Assembly (NCBI GenBank): GCA_015492245.1
Contig: WGFM01000033.1
Location: 1 to 64,000, forward strand
Direction of reading: 5' to 3'
DNA length: 64,000 bases
Origin: Deltaproteobacteria bacterium
GTDB lineage: Bacteria; Desulfobacterota; GWC2-55-46; DRQE01
In this document: piece by piece, positions 8,092 to 16,122 of the stretch
Position numbering within the stretch: position 1 is the first letter of the stretch
How the letters are laid out: every line of letters begins with the position of its first letter
The notes under the pieces: model-generated
The model's input: only the letters and a program-made list of their open reading frames with translations
What the model was told of the DNA's origin: nothing
The model's database searches: none
Translations under genes and position numbers: made by a program

Positions 8092-8846
8092 AGGTATATT
8101 TCATAGGGGCAGGCCCCGGGGACCCGGAGCTTCTCACCCTCAAGGCAAAAAATATAATAGAGAGGGCAGGGATTATTGTCTATGCGGGCTCGCTTGTAAA
8201 CCGCGCCATTGTGGATGAGTATGGCAGCAGGGCAGAAAGGGTATACGACTCCTCGGGGCTCACCATAGAGGAGCTAAAGGAGATATTCAGGGAGGCAGCC
8301 TCCCTCGGGCTCGATGTTGCACGCATACACTCAGGGGACCCTTCCATCTATGGCGCCATAGCCGAGCAGATAGAGATGCTCGAAGAGCTTGGCATAGAGT
8401 ATGAGGTTGTGCCAGGTGTCAGCTCCTTTCAGCTCGCAGCAGCAAGGGCTGGAAGGGAACTTACCGTGCCGGGGCTATCGCAGACGGTGGTGCTCACAAG
8501 GGTGTCTGGCAGGACACCCGGGCCATCGCTCAAGGAGCTTTCGCAGCAGATAAAGACAAGGCCAACCCTTGTGCTCTTTCTCTCCATCTCCATGATAGAC
8601 TCCATAGTGGAGGTGCTGAAGAAGGCCTACAGGAAGGATACCCCTGTGGTGGTTGCACACAGGGTGGGCTGGAAGGATGAAAGGATGGTTGTGGGCACAC
8701 TCGATGACATAGTGGCAAGGATAAGACCCCTCTCCATGAAGAAGACCGCCCTCATAATGGTGGGAGAGGTGTTTGGCAGCAGGGGGGGCAGACAATCCAG
8801 GCTGTATGCCCCGGGGTTCAGCCATGGCCACAGAAAAGGAAGATGA
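8088..8846 (+). CDS. cbiF: Cobalt-precorrin-4 C11-methyltransferase
   Basis: 252 residues from a TTG at 8088 that overlaps the cbiL stop. KVYFIGAGPGDPELLTLKA, RIHSGDPSIYGAIAEQ, VVPGVSSFQLAAARAGRELTVP and VVAHRVGWKDERMVVGTL are all characteristic of CbiF/CobM. It methylates C11. The C-terminus adds a short basic tail (HGHRKGR) and overlaps cbiG as ATGA. Confidence 0.95.
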   Translation: MKVYFIGAGPGDPELLTLKAKNIIERAGIIVYAGSLVNRAIVDEYGSRAERVYDSSGLTIEELKEIFREAASLGLDVARIHSGDPSIYGAIAEQIEMLEELGIEYEVVPGVSSFQLAAARAGRELTVPGLSQTVVLTRVSGRTPGPSLKELSQQIKTRPTLVLFLSISMIDSIVEVLKKAYRKDTPVVVAHRVGWKDERMVVGTLDDIVARIRPLSMKKTALIMVGEVFGSRGGRQSRLYAPGFSHGHRKGR

Positions 8847-9625
8847 AGACCGCTGTAATAGCGATAACAGAGGAAGGGCTCGGGATAGGCGAGCTTCTTG
8901 CAAAAAAGACAGGCTTTGACCTCTACGCGCCGAAGAAGATAGGGGCCCACAGGGGTAATGTTGCCTCTTACGACACACCTACCTCGAAGCTTTTGGAGAG
9001 GATATGGAGCACATACCGTGGGTTCGTGTTCATAATGCCAACAGGGGCTGTGGTGAGGCTCATAAAGGGACTCATAAGGGACAAACACAGAGACCCTGCG
9101 GTTGTTGTTATGGACGAGATGGGCAGATACGCCATAAGCCTTCTTTCGGGCCACGAGGGTGGTGCCAACAGGCTTGCCGCACAGGTTGCACGCATATACA
9201 CAGGGGCAGAACCCGTTATAACCACAGGCAGGGAGGCAAAGAGACGGCTCGTCGTGGGTATGGGCTGCCGCAGGGGGGTATCGGTGGATACACTCGATGA
9301 GGCCCTAAGGGAGGCACTCACACTTGCAGCCAGAACCATCGAGGATGTAAGGCTCATAGCCACGATAGAGGCAAAGAAAGATGAGGAGGCCATACACACC
9401 CTGTCCGAAAGGTTGCAGATACCAGTGGTGTTCGTATCAGAAGGCCTTGTAGCCTCTGTGGAAGAGGGGTTCAAGAAATCAGAGGTTGTGAAACGAAATA
9501 TGGGCGTATACTCTGTGGCAGAGCCCTGTGCAATGGCTGGAGGTAAAAGATGCACCCTGATACTGCCAAAGACAAAACTGAAGGGCTGCGTAACGGTGGC
9601 CATAGCAGAGGAAGGCTCTTTGTAG
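8843..9625 (+). CDS. cbiG: Cobalt-precorrin-5A hydrolase
   Basis: 260 residues. CbiG opens the delta-lactone of cobalt-precorrin-5A and releases acetaldehyde. The N-terminal and middle domains show FIMPTGAVVRLI, the family block LLSGHEGGANRLA and PVITTGREAK. The C-terminal domain has VVGMGCRRGVSVDTL and ends VAEPCAMAGG, both typical. The last 76 nt overlap cbiH in another frame. Confidence 0.95.
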   Translation: MKTAVIAITEEGLGIGELLAKKTGFDLYAPKKIGAHRGNVASYDTPTSKLLERIWSTYRGFVFIMPTGAVVRLIKGLIRDKHRDPAVVVMDEMGRYAISLLSGHEGGANRLAAQVARIYTGAEPVITTGREAKRRLVVGMGCRRGVSVDTLDEALREALTLAARTIEDVRLIATIEAKKDEEAIHTLSERLQIPVVFVSEGLVASVEEGFKKSEVVKRNMGVYSVAEPCAMAGGKRCTLILPKTKLKGCVTVAIAEEGSL

Positions 9626-10356
9626 CCGGTATAGGCCCCGGAGGGGTTGAGCACATAACCCCTGCAGTGAGAAGGGCTATCGAGGAGTCTACAGTGGTTG
9701 TGGGCTACAGCACATACCTCTCCCTCGTAGAGGACCTCGTAAGGGACAAGACCATCTATTCCTTTGGCATGACCCAGGAGGTGGAAAGATGCTCCCTTGC
9801 CCTGAGGCTTGCAGGAGAGGGCAGGGTTGTAACCCTTGTTAGCAGCGGAGACCCTGGCATATACGGTATGGCAGGGCTTGTGCTCGAGCTTGCCAGAAAG
9901 CACCCCGTGGATGATATAGAGATACTGCCCGGTATAACGGCCATAAGTGCCTGTGCTGCACGGGTGGGTGCCCCGCTCATGCATGACTTTGCGGTGATAA
10001 GCCTGAGTGATCTGCTCACCCCATGGAATGTTATAGAAGAACGCCTCGAGTGTGCAGCAAGGGGAGACTTCGTCATAGCCCTCTACAACCCGAGGAGCAA
10101 AAAGAGAACAGAACACATAGAAAGGGCAGTCCAGATCATAAGACGCCATAGAAGCCCCACCACACCTGTTGCCGTAGTTACCAGTGCCTTCAGAAAAGGT
10201 GAGACGATCATCCTTACAGAGCTCGATGATGTCGCAGCACATCCGGTATCCATGCTCTCGGTGGTCATCGTAGGCAACAGCCAGACCAGAAGGGAGGGCA
10301 ACTACCTTGTAACACCCAGGGGGTATGACAGGAAGTATGAAGAGGTTGTGGAGTAG
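9550..10356 (+). CDS. cbiH: Cobalt-precorrin-3 C17-methyltransferase
   Basis: 268 residues from the ATG at 9550, with TGGAGG 9 nt upstream inside cbiG. GRLFVAGIGPGGVEHITPA starts the methylase fold. VTLVSSGDPGIYGMAGL, LPGITAISACAARVGAPL, HDFAVISLSDLLTPW and FVIALYNPRSKKR are typical of CbiH/CobJ, which methylates C17 and contracts the ring. It is the last gene of the operon. No terminator follows within the 120-nt gap before the next promoter. Confidence 0.95.
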   Translation: MHPDTAKDKTEGLRNGGHSRGRLFVAGIGPGGVEHITPAVRRAIEESTVVVGYSTYLSLVEDLVRDKTIYSFGMTQEVERCSLALRLAGEGRVVTLVSSGDPGIYGMAGLVLELARKHPVDDIEILPGITAISACAARVGAPLMHDFAVISLSDLLTPWNVIEERLECAARGDFVIALYNPRSKKRTEHIERAVQIIRRHRSPTTPVAVVTSAFRKGETIILTELDDVAAHPVSMLSVVIVGNSQTRREGNYLVTPRGYDRKYEEVVE

Positions 10357-10381
10357 CAGGGGGCACAAGGTGGTTTTGCTG

Positions 10382-10410
10382 TTGACACCCCTCGATTATT
10401 GGTATAATAT
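10382..10410 (+). promoter_or_regulatory. Promoter upstream of the DUF2299 gene
   Basis: TTGACA at 10382-10387 with TATAAT at 10403-10408 (15-nt spacer) or TAATAT at 10405-10410 (17-nt spacer). About 70 nt of leader follow before the gene at 10479, which has the ribosome site GAGGAGGG. Confidence 0.6.
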
Positions 10411-10478
10411 GAGAAAATTCATGACATAAGTCAACAATACAATGGATATAAATCCAATCAAACGAGGAGGGCAGTAGC

Positions 10479-10991
10479 ATGGCAGTAAACACTGTTGACG
10501 AGGCAAAGGAGAGGATAACCCAGTGGCTCAATGAGAATGGTCATCAGATAAGACAGGTGGATGACAACTATGCAAACTTCCACTTTGAAATCGACTACCC
10601 CATGGGCACGATGAAACGCCAGAGGGTGATACAGCCCAAGGATTATCCAGGGCTCATTCTTCTTCTAAGTGGTGTTGCGATAGCCGAGGACCACAAGGAA
10701 AGGCTATCGAAGATGTCAGAAGAGGAGAGGGTAGAATTCTACGATTCCATAAGGAAGGATCTATTGTTCCTCGACAACAGCTTCGATATGAACACAGACC
10801 AGAACGGCATAATCCAGCAGATACAGTTCTCATACGAGTTCTACTTCGACAGCCTCACCAAGACCCAACTCTACAGGGGCCTGCTTCTGAACCACCGCAC
10901 ACTTCTCTACATAGTAACCATATTCAACGAAAAGTTCGGCATACCCAACATGCCGGAGATGAAGACCCCGCCAACGGCAACAACACAGTAA
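10479..10991 (+). CDS. DUF2299-family protein
   Basis: 170 residues, soluble, acidic. The opening VDEAKERITQWLNENG, followed by VDDNYANFHFEIDYPMG, looks like the DUF2299 family. Those proteins are reminiscent of YbjN-type or type III secretion chaperone folds and are of unknown function. It ends in a flexible Pro/Thr tail (KTPPTATTQ). It is a single-gene unit, with its own promoter and a bidirectional terminator. The family name is from memory of the pattern. Confidence 0.6.
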   Translation: MAVNTVDEAKERITQWLNENGHQIRQVDDNYANFHFEIDYPMGTMKRQRVIQPKDYPGLILLLSGVAIAEDHKERLSKMSEEERVEFYDSIRKDLLFLDNSFDMNTDQNGIIQQIQFSYEFYFDSLTKTQLYRGLLLNHRTLLYIVTIFNEKFGIPNMPEMKTPPTATTQ

Positions 10992-11021
10992 GGGAAGCTC
11001 TTCTGATACAGGAGGAAAAAC

Positions 11022-11058
11022 AAAGGGAGAAGGCATCATAAAAACCTTCTCCCTTTTT
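11022..11058. terminator. Bidirectional intrinsic terminator
   Basis: A 12-bp perfect stem (AAAGGGAGAAGG at 11022-11033 pairing with 11045-11056) with A-rich flanks on one side and T-rich on the other. It works for the DUF2299 gene on the plus strand and for the haemerythrin gene on the minus strand, which converge here. Confidence 0.85.
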
Positions 11059-11100
11059 GTCTCATGTTCTTCTTACAGGATGGTGTCATGTGGCCTGATG

Positions 11101-11934
11101 TCAGTGTCCACAGCAGCTGTCATCGCCCTTCGAGGTAAGGGCCTTTATTGCCAGTATCTCGGCATCCATCTTTCTTCTGTCCTCAGAGAACGGCGAAAGC
11201 CCTTTTGCCTTTCTGTCGCCAGGCTCAAGTGGTATGTGGGCATCTTCGAGCTCCTGCATCTGCTTTAGAAGCGTTTTTCTGTCCTCTTCCTCCAGGTGGT
11301 CGTCGATGAGGGTGAAGAACTCCTCGTCCTCTTTCTTTATGTGGTGTCTCAGGTTGGCTATGAGGGAATTTACCGGGCCATCGAGTATCTCTCCATCCTG
11401 AAGCCCACAGCGGAAACCATGGAGTATGGAGATGAACTCACGATGGTCCTCCTTCATTATGCCTATTAGTGCCGGTCCCATGGGGATTCTGTCCTCTACA
11501 AGTGGGAAGAGGGATTCTTCCTCCTTCTTTATGGAGTGCAGTATTATGTCGTTTTCAAGATGTGCCGTTGAGAGCCACAGGCCTTCTATGTCTCGCCTTC
11601 TTACCTGGTCCTCTATGAGCTCGAGCCTTTTGAGCACTTCCTGGTGTTCCGAAGAGAGCATCTTAAGTGGGTCGTTCTCTGCGGTTCTTTCCTCTCCACT
11701 GCTCTCTTCTTCATCCAGTGCCCTGTTCACCTCAACCACCCTGAACTCCTGTGCATAACCCATTCTGCATATGTCGGCAGGGCTTCTGAAGGTGTCCTCT
11801 GAGTCCGTCCTTTCAGATAGTTTACTGAACTCCTCCTCGTCAACCAGTATCTCGCCCTTCTTGCAGAACACCTGGCAGGAAGGGTGCAGACAAACATATT
11901 TTACCCTTAACATCTTTTCCGTGGCTGCCTTCAC
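11101..11934 (-). CDS. Haemerythrin HHE-domain protein with Cys-rich ends
   Basis: 277 residues from a GTG with AGGAGATG 7 nt upstream. The N-terminal 60 residues hold CLHPSCQVFCKKGE. The middle is a four-helix haemerythrin HHE domain (about residues 90-225) with iron-ligand-type positions in SSEHQEVLKR, TAHLENDIILHSIKKEEESLFP, KEDHREF and LRHHIKKEDEEFF. The C-terminus ends SCCGH. Such proteins carry a di-iron centre and sense or bind O2, NO or oxidants. The Cys-rich ends may bind metal or react with oxidants. It follows the mog gene but has its own promoter. Confidence 0.8.
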   Translation of the reverse strand: MKAATEKMLRVKYVCLHPSCQVFCKKGEILVDEEEFSKLSERTDSEDTFRSPADICRMGYAQEFRVVEVNRALDEEESSGEERTAENDPLKMLSSEHQEVLKRLELIEDQVRRRDIEGLWLSTAHLENDIILHSIKKEEESLFPLVEDRIPMGPALIGIMKEDHREFISILHGFRCGLQDGEILDGPVNSLIANLRHHIKKEDEEFFTLIDDHLEEEDRKTLLKQMQELEDAHIPLEPGDRKAKGLSPFSEDRRKMDAEILAIKALTSKGDDSCCGH

Positions 11935-11979
11935 CGTATCATCTCCTTTTTAAGGCTGTTTGTTGTTGTATCAGTTGAA

Positions 11980-12008
11980 ATCTTATCAAAATAACTGTTC
12001 AACTTCAA
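11980..12008 (-). promoter_or_regulatory. Promoter of the haemerythrin gene
   Basis: On the minus strand TTGAAG (12003-12008), a 17-nt spacer, and TAAGAT (11980-11985). It overlaps the last codons of mog, so the haemerythrin gene can be expressed apart from the molybdenum operon. Confidence 0.5.
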
Positions 12009-12559
12009 TCTGTTTGTTCCCCCCCTTTATGTGGCCTGTAGGTCTTTATTACAGAGCTGTCCACCTCCACCCCCCTGCACCCAAGAAGATCAAGGCAGTC
12101 CACCACCGCAGGGAATATGGCAGGCAGGCAGTCATCGATGGCAGAGGGCTTGCCGGGTAGATTCACCACGAGGGTTCTGTCATTGTATATGCCGGCTGTC
12201 TGGCGGGACAGTATTGCGGTGGGCACCTTCTTGTATGATACGGCCCTCATGAGCTCGCCAAACCCTGGCAGTATCTTCTGGCACACACTGAGTGTTGCAT
12301 CTGGGGTGATGTCTCTCGGTGCAGGGCCCGTGCCCCCTGTGGTTACGATAAGCTGGCAGCCATCCACATCTGAAAGACTGCGAAGGGTTCGCACCACAAC
12401 ATCCTCATCGTCTGGCACTATCTTCTTTACAGCCTCCCAGCCGCCTTTGAGAAACCTTCCGAGGAGTTCCTCCACCCTTGGCCCCCCCAGGTCCTGGTAT
12501 TGTCTGCGTGATGCCCTGTCAGACACTGTAACTATGCCTATCCTGAGTATGGTCTCCAT
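12005..12559 (-). CDS. mog: Molybdopterin adenylyltransferase
   Basis: 184 residues. It adenylylates molybdopterin before metal insertion. Signatures are IGIVTVSDRASR at the N-terminus, TTGGTGPAPRDITPDAT and LVVNLPGKPSAIDDCL, in a single MoCF-binding domain. MoaB is a close relative; the presence of MoeA in the same operon supports the Mog role. It is the last gene of the molybdenum-cofactor run, 4 nt after moeA. Confidence 0.9.
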   Translation of the reverse strand: METILRIGIVTVSDRASRRQYQDLGGPRVEELLGRFLKGGWEAVKKIVPDDEDVVVRTLRSLSDVDGCQLIVTTGGTGPAPRDITPDATLSVCQKILPGFGELMRAVSYKKVPTAILSRQTAGIYNDRTLVVNLPGKPSAIDDCLPAIFPAVVDCLDLLGCRGVEVDSSVIKTYRPHKGGEQTD

Positions 12560-12563
12560 GCTT

Positions 12564-13814
12564 CTATACCTCGTTTACCGGTGGCCTTTCCTGGAAGCTC
12601 TGCACACTGAGGAGCTGGCACAGGGCACTATCGCCCTCCTTGAGTTCATCACACTCCTGGGGAACTATGAGCAACCCATCTGCACCCACCACATTCATGA
12701 GTATGCCGCTACCCTGTCTGCCCGTAAGCCTTGCAACCGTCTCTGTGGGGGTGTTCTCTATCCTCACACGCACAAAGTTGGTCCTGCCCTTCTTGTCCTT
12801 TACCGTGCCACCCACTGCAACCCTTACGGCCTTTCTGAACAACCTTTTTGCACCGAGCATCTTCCTTATGGCAGGCACCACGAAGACCTCGAAACACACC
12901 ATCGCAGATACAGGGTTACCAGGCAGTGCAAAGAGTGGAACCCCTTCCTGAGATATGCCGAATGCAAATGGATGACCAGGCCTTATGGCAACACGCCAGA
13001 ACTTCATGTCTATGTCGAGCTCCTTTATGGTCTCCCTTACGAAGTCATGATGCCCGACAGAGACCCCACCGGATACCACCACGGCATCGTAGGCCAGTGC
13101 CCGGGAGAGTTTTTCCCTCAACTCTTCCTTTCTGTCCCTCGCTATGCCCGCAAGCTCTGGCACCGCCCCTGTAAGAGAGAGCTGCGCCATGAGGGTGTAG
13201 CTGTTGGCATCCGGTATCTTGAGGGGAGAGAACTCATCTTCCAGCCCTTCGAGCTCGTCCCCTGTGGAAAGCACTGCCACACTGGGGCTTCTTCCCACCC
13301 TGACGACCTTTTTCTTCACCATGGCCAGGATACCCACCTCTGCAGGCTTGAGGTCTGTGCCTGTATGGAGCAGGGGTTCTCCTTCTCTCAGGTTCTCACC
13401 CTTCCTTCTTATGTCTGTGCCACGGGCTGAAGTGGTGAGTATCTTTACAACCCTGCCATCGGTGTCCGTGTCTTCAACCCTTACCACCGTGTCAGCACCC
13501 TGTGGTAGCGGGGCACCTGTCATTATACGGGCTGCCTGGCCACTTTCCACTGCCCTCTGGGGCATGGAGCCTGCCTTTATGTCGTCAACTATGGTCAGTA
13601 TTGCCGGATTCTCCCGAGATGCCCCGCCTATATCCTCGCTCCTTACTGCATAGCCATCCATGGCAGATACATCGTAGGGTGGATGATCCCTGTTCGAATA
13701 TACATCCTCCAGGAGAACCCTTCCTGCTGAATCGAATATGGACACCTCCTCTGCTCCACAGGGCCTTGTATGCTCCAGCACCGTTTTTATGGCCTCAGAG
13801 ACGGTCTTCATCAC
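12564..13814 (-). CDS. moeA: Molybdopterin molybdenumtransferase
   Basis: 416 residues, standard length. MoeA inserts molybdate into adenylylated molybdopterin. VSAMDGYAVRSED, MTGAPLPQGADTVV, the MoCF-domain block VVSGGVSVGHHDFV and PGNPVSAMVCFEVFVVP are all present. A C-terminal domain IV follows. The start overlaps the mobA stop by 4 nt. A second Met directly follows the first, so the start may be 13811. Confidence 0.95.
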   Translation of the reverse strand: MMKTVSEAIKTVLEHTRPCGAEEVSIFDSAGRVLLEDVYSNRDHPPYDVSAMDGYAVRSEDIGGASRENPAILTIVDDIKAGSMPQRAVESGQAARIMTGAPLPQGADTVVRVEDTDTDGRVVKILTTSARGTDIRRKGENLREGEPLLHTGTDLKPAEVGILAMVKKKVVRVGRSPSVAVLSTGDELEGLEDEFSPLKIPDANSYTLMAQLSLTGAVPELAGIARDRKEELREKLSRALAYDAVVVSGGVSVGHHDFVRETIKELDIDMKFWRVAIRPGHPFAFGISQEGVPLFALPGNPVSAMVCFEVFVVPAIRKMLGAKRLFRKAVRVAVGGTVKDKKGRTNFVRVRIENTPTETVARLTGRQGSGILMNVVGADGLLIVPQECDELKEGDSALCQLLSVQSFQERPPVNEV

Positions 13815-14452
13815 GCACCCTCCCTCAAGATTTTTTCAACCACCGCCATCTCCTGTGCGGTATCTATGTCGATGAATGTGGCAAGTTCTGGGTCAACAGC
13901 TGAAAGCTCTTCTTCTTTTACACAACAGGCTGTTATATGTTTCAACCTGATAAAATCTTTGAGGTTTCTTTCACCACCCTGGATATGTTCTTTCATGGGC
14001 TCAAGGAGTGCATCTCTGTTGTAGAAGGCACAGAGTGGCTGTATTCTGCCCCTTGCCACGGGGATAACGCAGTGGTTATCCCCTCTTCTTTCTGCAAGGT
14101 AGCGGATGAGTTCTCTTCTTACAAGTGGCATGTCGCAGGCTATGGCAAAGAGCCATGGTGTGTCCATGGTCTTGAGGGCTGTGTATATGCCTGCAATGGG
14201 GCCTTTCGGTTCCATGCAGTCTTCTATGAAGGGGTGGGTGGTGAGTCTTTCGAGGGGGTGCGGCCTTTTTCTTACCCCTATGAATGTCTTTCTGAAAAGA
14301 GGGGATACCACCTCGATGACCCTTTCTGCAAAGGATCGCTCAAGAAGGGGTGTGGTGGCCTTGTCTCTGCCGAACCTTGAGGACTCCCCTCCTGCAAGCA
14401 CCACTGCGCTTGCGTCTTCTATTATCTCTTCTTTCTCAACCATTGTCTTCAT
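13811..14452 (-). CDS. mobA: Molybdenum cofactor guanylyltransferase
   Basis: 213 residues. MobA attaches GMP from GTP to the molybdenum cofactor to give the MGD form used by DMSO-reductase-family enzymes. VVLAGGESSRFGRDKA is the nucleotide-binding signature, followed by LLERSFAERVIEV and a metal-binding Asp in FAIACDMPLV. It indicates that the host makes bis-MGD enzymes such as nitrate, formate or polysulfide oxidoreductases. Confidence 0.93.
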   Translation of the reverse strand: MKTMVEKEEIIEDASAVVLAGGESSRFGRDKATTPLLERSFAERVIEVVSPLFRKTFIGVRKRPHPLERLTTHPFIEDCMEPKGPIAGIYTALKTMDTPWLFAIACDMPLVRRELIRYLAERRGDNHCVIPVARGRIQPLCAFYNRDALLEPMKEHIQGGERNLKDFIRLKHITACCVKEEELSAVDPELATFIDIDTAQEMAVVEKILREGA

Positions 14453-14454
14453 TG

Positions 14455-14973
14455 TTACAGCTTGCAGGCCCTTATGGAGAGGTGTCTTGTAAGGAACGAG
14501 GCTACCTCCTCCGGGTCGTTAAGGTTCAACAGGGGCACCATCTGGTCCTGAAGCCTCATATCTGTTGCGATGGCTATAAGGCCCTCCGAAGGGCTAAGCG
14601 AGGGGCTGTCAGAGATGCCGGCCCTTACCACTTCTATCTTGTCCAGCCTTGCCTGTTTGAACCCTTCCACTATGACGATGTCCATATCCTGCATGTACGA
14701 GGCGGCAATATCCTCTGGTTCACACTCTGCTGGGGTGTCCATAACAAGCTGCATCGAGGCCGGGCCTGCAAAGACGCTCTTTCGTGCACCTGCCCTTTTG
14801 TGTCGCCAGCTGTCCTTGCCCGGCATGTCCATGGGATGGGGGTGGCAGCTGTGCTTTATTGTGCCCACCTTGTGCCCCTGCAGACTCAATGTGGCCACGA
14901 CCCTCTCCACCAGCGTGGTCTTGCCTGCACCACTGTTTCCAACTATGGCCACTATGGGTGGGGTTCTACCCAT
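14455..14973 (-). CDS. mobB: Molybdopterin-guanine dinucleotide adapter (MobB)
   Basis: 172 residues from the ATG at 14973, which has an AGAGGGAGA ribosome site; the longer frame to 15039 lies inside moaE. The P-loop is GNSGAGKTTL, then TIKHSCHPHPMDMPGKDSWRHKRAGA and MDIVIVEGFK, the family's GTPase features. It assists MobA. The start overlaps the end of moaE by 22 nt. Confidence 0.92.
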   Translation of the reverse strand: MGRTPPIVAIVGNSGAGKTTLVERVVATLSLQGHKVGTIKHSCHPHPMDMPGKDSWRHKRAGARKSVFAGPASMQLVMDTPAECEPEDIAASYMQDMDIVIVEGFKQARLDKIEVVRAGISDSPSLSPSEGLIAIATDMRLQDQMVPLLNLNDPEEVASFLTRHLSIRACKL

Positions 14974-15383
14974 GATTCTCCCTCTGGTGTAATCTCCTTC
15001 TTCCACAGGGGCACAGTATTTTTGAGTGTGTCTATGCACCAGCTGCAGGCCTCGAATGCCTCCTTGCGGTGTTCGGAACCCACCACTATGAGCACTATAT
15101 TATCACCTGCAGGTATGCGGGCCACCCTGTGGACTATCCTTACATCTATTATGTCGAACCTCTCGAGGGTATCCTGGCGGAGTTTTTCCATGGCCCTGAG
15201 TGCCATGGACTGGTATTGCTCGAACTCAAGGGATTCTATCCTGTGCCCCCTGGAGAAATCCCTTGCCACACCACAGAATGTAACGACCGCACCTATCCTC
15301 TTCGAGGTGGACTTAAGTGCCCTTACCTCCTCTTCCACAGAGAAGTCCTCGGTCTGTATCCTTACGGGCTCGAGCATAGCCAT
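14952..15383 (-). CDS. moaE: Molybdopterin synthase catalytic subunit
   Basis: 143 residues. MoaE uses the thiocarboxylate of MoaD to convert cyclic pyranopterin monophosphate to molybdopterin. GAVVTFCGVARD, LEFEQYQSMA, RIVHRVARIPAGDNIV, SEHRKEAFEAC and the active-site Lys in VPLWKKEI are all visible. moaD is directly upstream with no gap. Confidence 0.95.
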   Translation of the reverse strand: MAMLEPVRIQTEDFSVEEEVRALKSTSKRIGAVVTFCGVARDFSRGHRIESLEFEQYQSMALRAMEKLRQDTLERFDIIDVRIVHRVARIPAGDNIVLIVVGSEHRKEAFEACSWCIDTLKNTVPLWKKEITPEGESWVEPHP

Positions 15384-15620
15384 TCAACCTCCTGAAAAGG
15401 GTGGCATTACTGCCACTGTATCGCCATCGTGGACGATGCTTTCTTTTGAAGCCTGCTCTTCGTTTATTGCGAATAGAAACTCTCCCTCTGGCAGAGAGGG
15501 CAGCCTTTTTCGAAGCTCTTCGATAAGCCCTTCTATGGTTACAGGGGTCTCTATCTCGAGGCTCATCTCTTTGGTGCCTGTCTTCGTTGCAAGCACACCG
15601 AAAAGGAGCACCCTTATCAT
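15384..15620 (-). CDS. moaD: Molybdopterin synthase sulfur carrier
   Basis: 78 residues from the ATG at 15620, which overlaps the moaC stop; the longer frame to 15713 is inside moaC. Ubiquitin-like fold ending MPPFSGG, whose terminal Gly-Gly carries the thiocarboxylate. No MoeB-type activating enzyme is in the window and it must be encoded elsewhere. Confidence 0.93.
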   Translation of the reverse strand: MIRVLLFGVLATKTGTKEMSLEIETPVTIEGLIEELRKRLPSLPEGEFLFAINEEQASKESIVHDGDTVAVMPPFSGG

Positions 15621-16105
15621 CCCTCTTCTCTCCTCCAGTGCCCGCTTCTGCCGCCCTGTTTCTCCATGAGCCTTATGTCCTGTATGGCCATGCCCCTGTC
15701 CAGGGCCTTGCACATGTCGTATATGGCGAGCAGTGCGGTTGCAACGGCTGTGAGGGCCTCCATCTCAACCCCTGTCTTTCCCACACACCTGGTGGTTACA
15801 GTTACATCCATGTAGGCCCTTTCTCCATCCATGCCATCTTCAAAATCCACCTCTACCGAGGTAAGCCCTATGGGATGGCACATGGGTATTATGTCAGGGG
15901 TTCTCTTTGCACCCATTACAGCCGCCACATTGGATACTGCAAGCACATCGCCTTTCTTTACAGCCCCTTCCTTTATCTTCCCGAGGGTCTCAGGGTTCAT
16001 GAGGATTCTGCCCCGTGCGGTGGCAACGCGCACGCTCTCCTGTTTTTCCGATACATCCACCATCCTTGCCCTGCCCTTGTCTGTGAAATGGGTGAATTCA
16101 GACAC
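15617..16105 (-). CDS. moaC: Cyclic pyranopterin monophosphate synthase
   Basis: 162 residues. With MoaA it makes cPMP from GTP. MVDVSEKQESVRVATARG, IIPMCHPIGLTSVEVDF, VTTRCVGKTGVEMEALTAV and DMCKALDRGMAI are the family blocks, including conserved catalytic Lys and His residues. Confidence 0.95.
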   Translation of the reverse strand: MSEFTHFTDKGRARMVDVSEKQESVRVATARGRILMNPETLGKIKEGAVKKGDVLAVSNVAAVMGAKRTPDIIPMCHPIGLTSVEVDFEDGMDGERAYMDVTVTTRCVGKTGVEMEALTAVATALLAIYDMCKALDRGMAIQDIRLMEKQGGRSGHWRREEG

Positions 16106-16122
16106 ATCTGCCTCCCTGCGTG

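Noticed and set aside
8968-10368. 466-codon minus-strand frame opposite cbiG and cbiH
   Set aside because: Antisense shadow caused by codon bias; no features of a real protein.
12117-13430. 437-codon open frame on the plus strand opposite mog and moeA
   Set aside because: Antisense shadow of well-conserved genes; its translation is rich in His, Cys and Pro with no domain and no ribosome site.
14350-15669. 439-codon plus-strand frame opposite mobA, mobB, moaE and moaD
   Set aside because: Antisense shadow; the minus-strand genes are fully recognisable with correct motifs.
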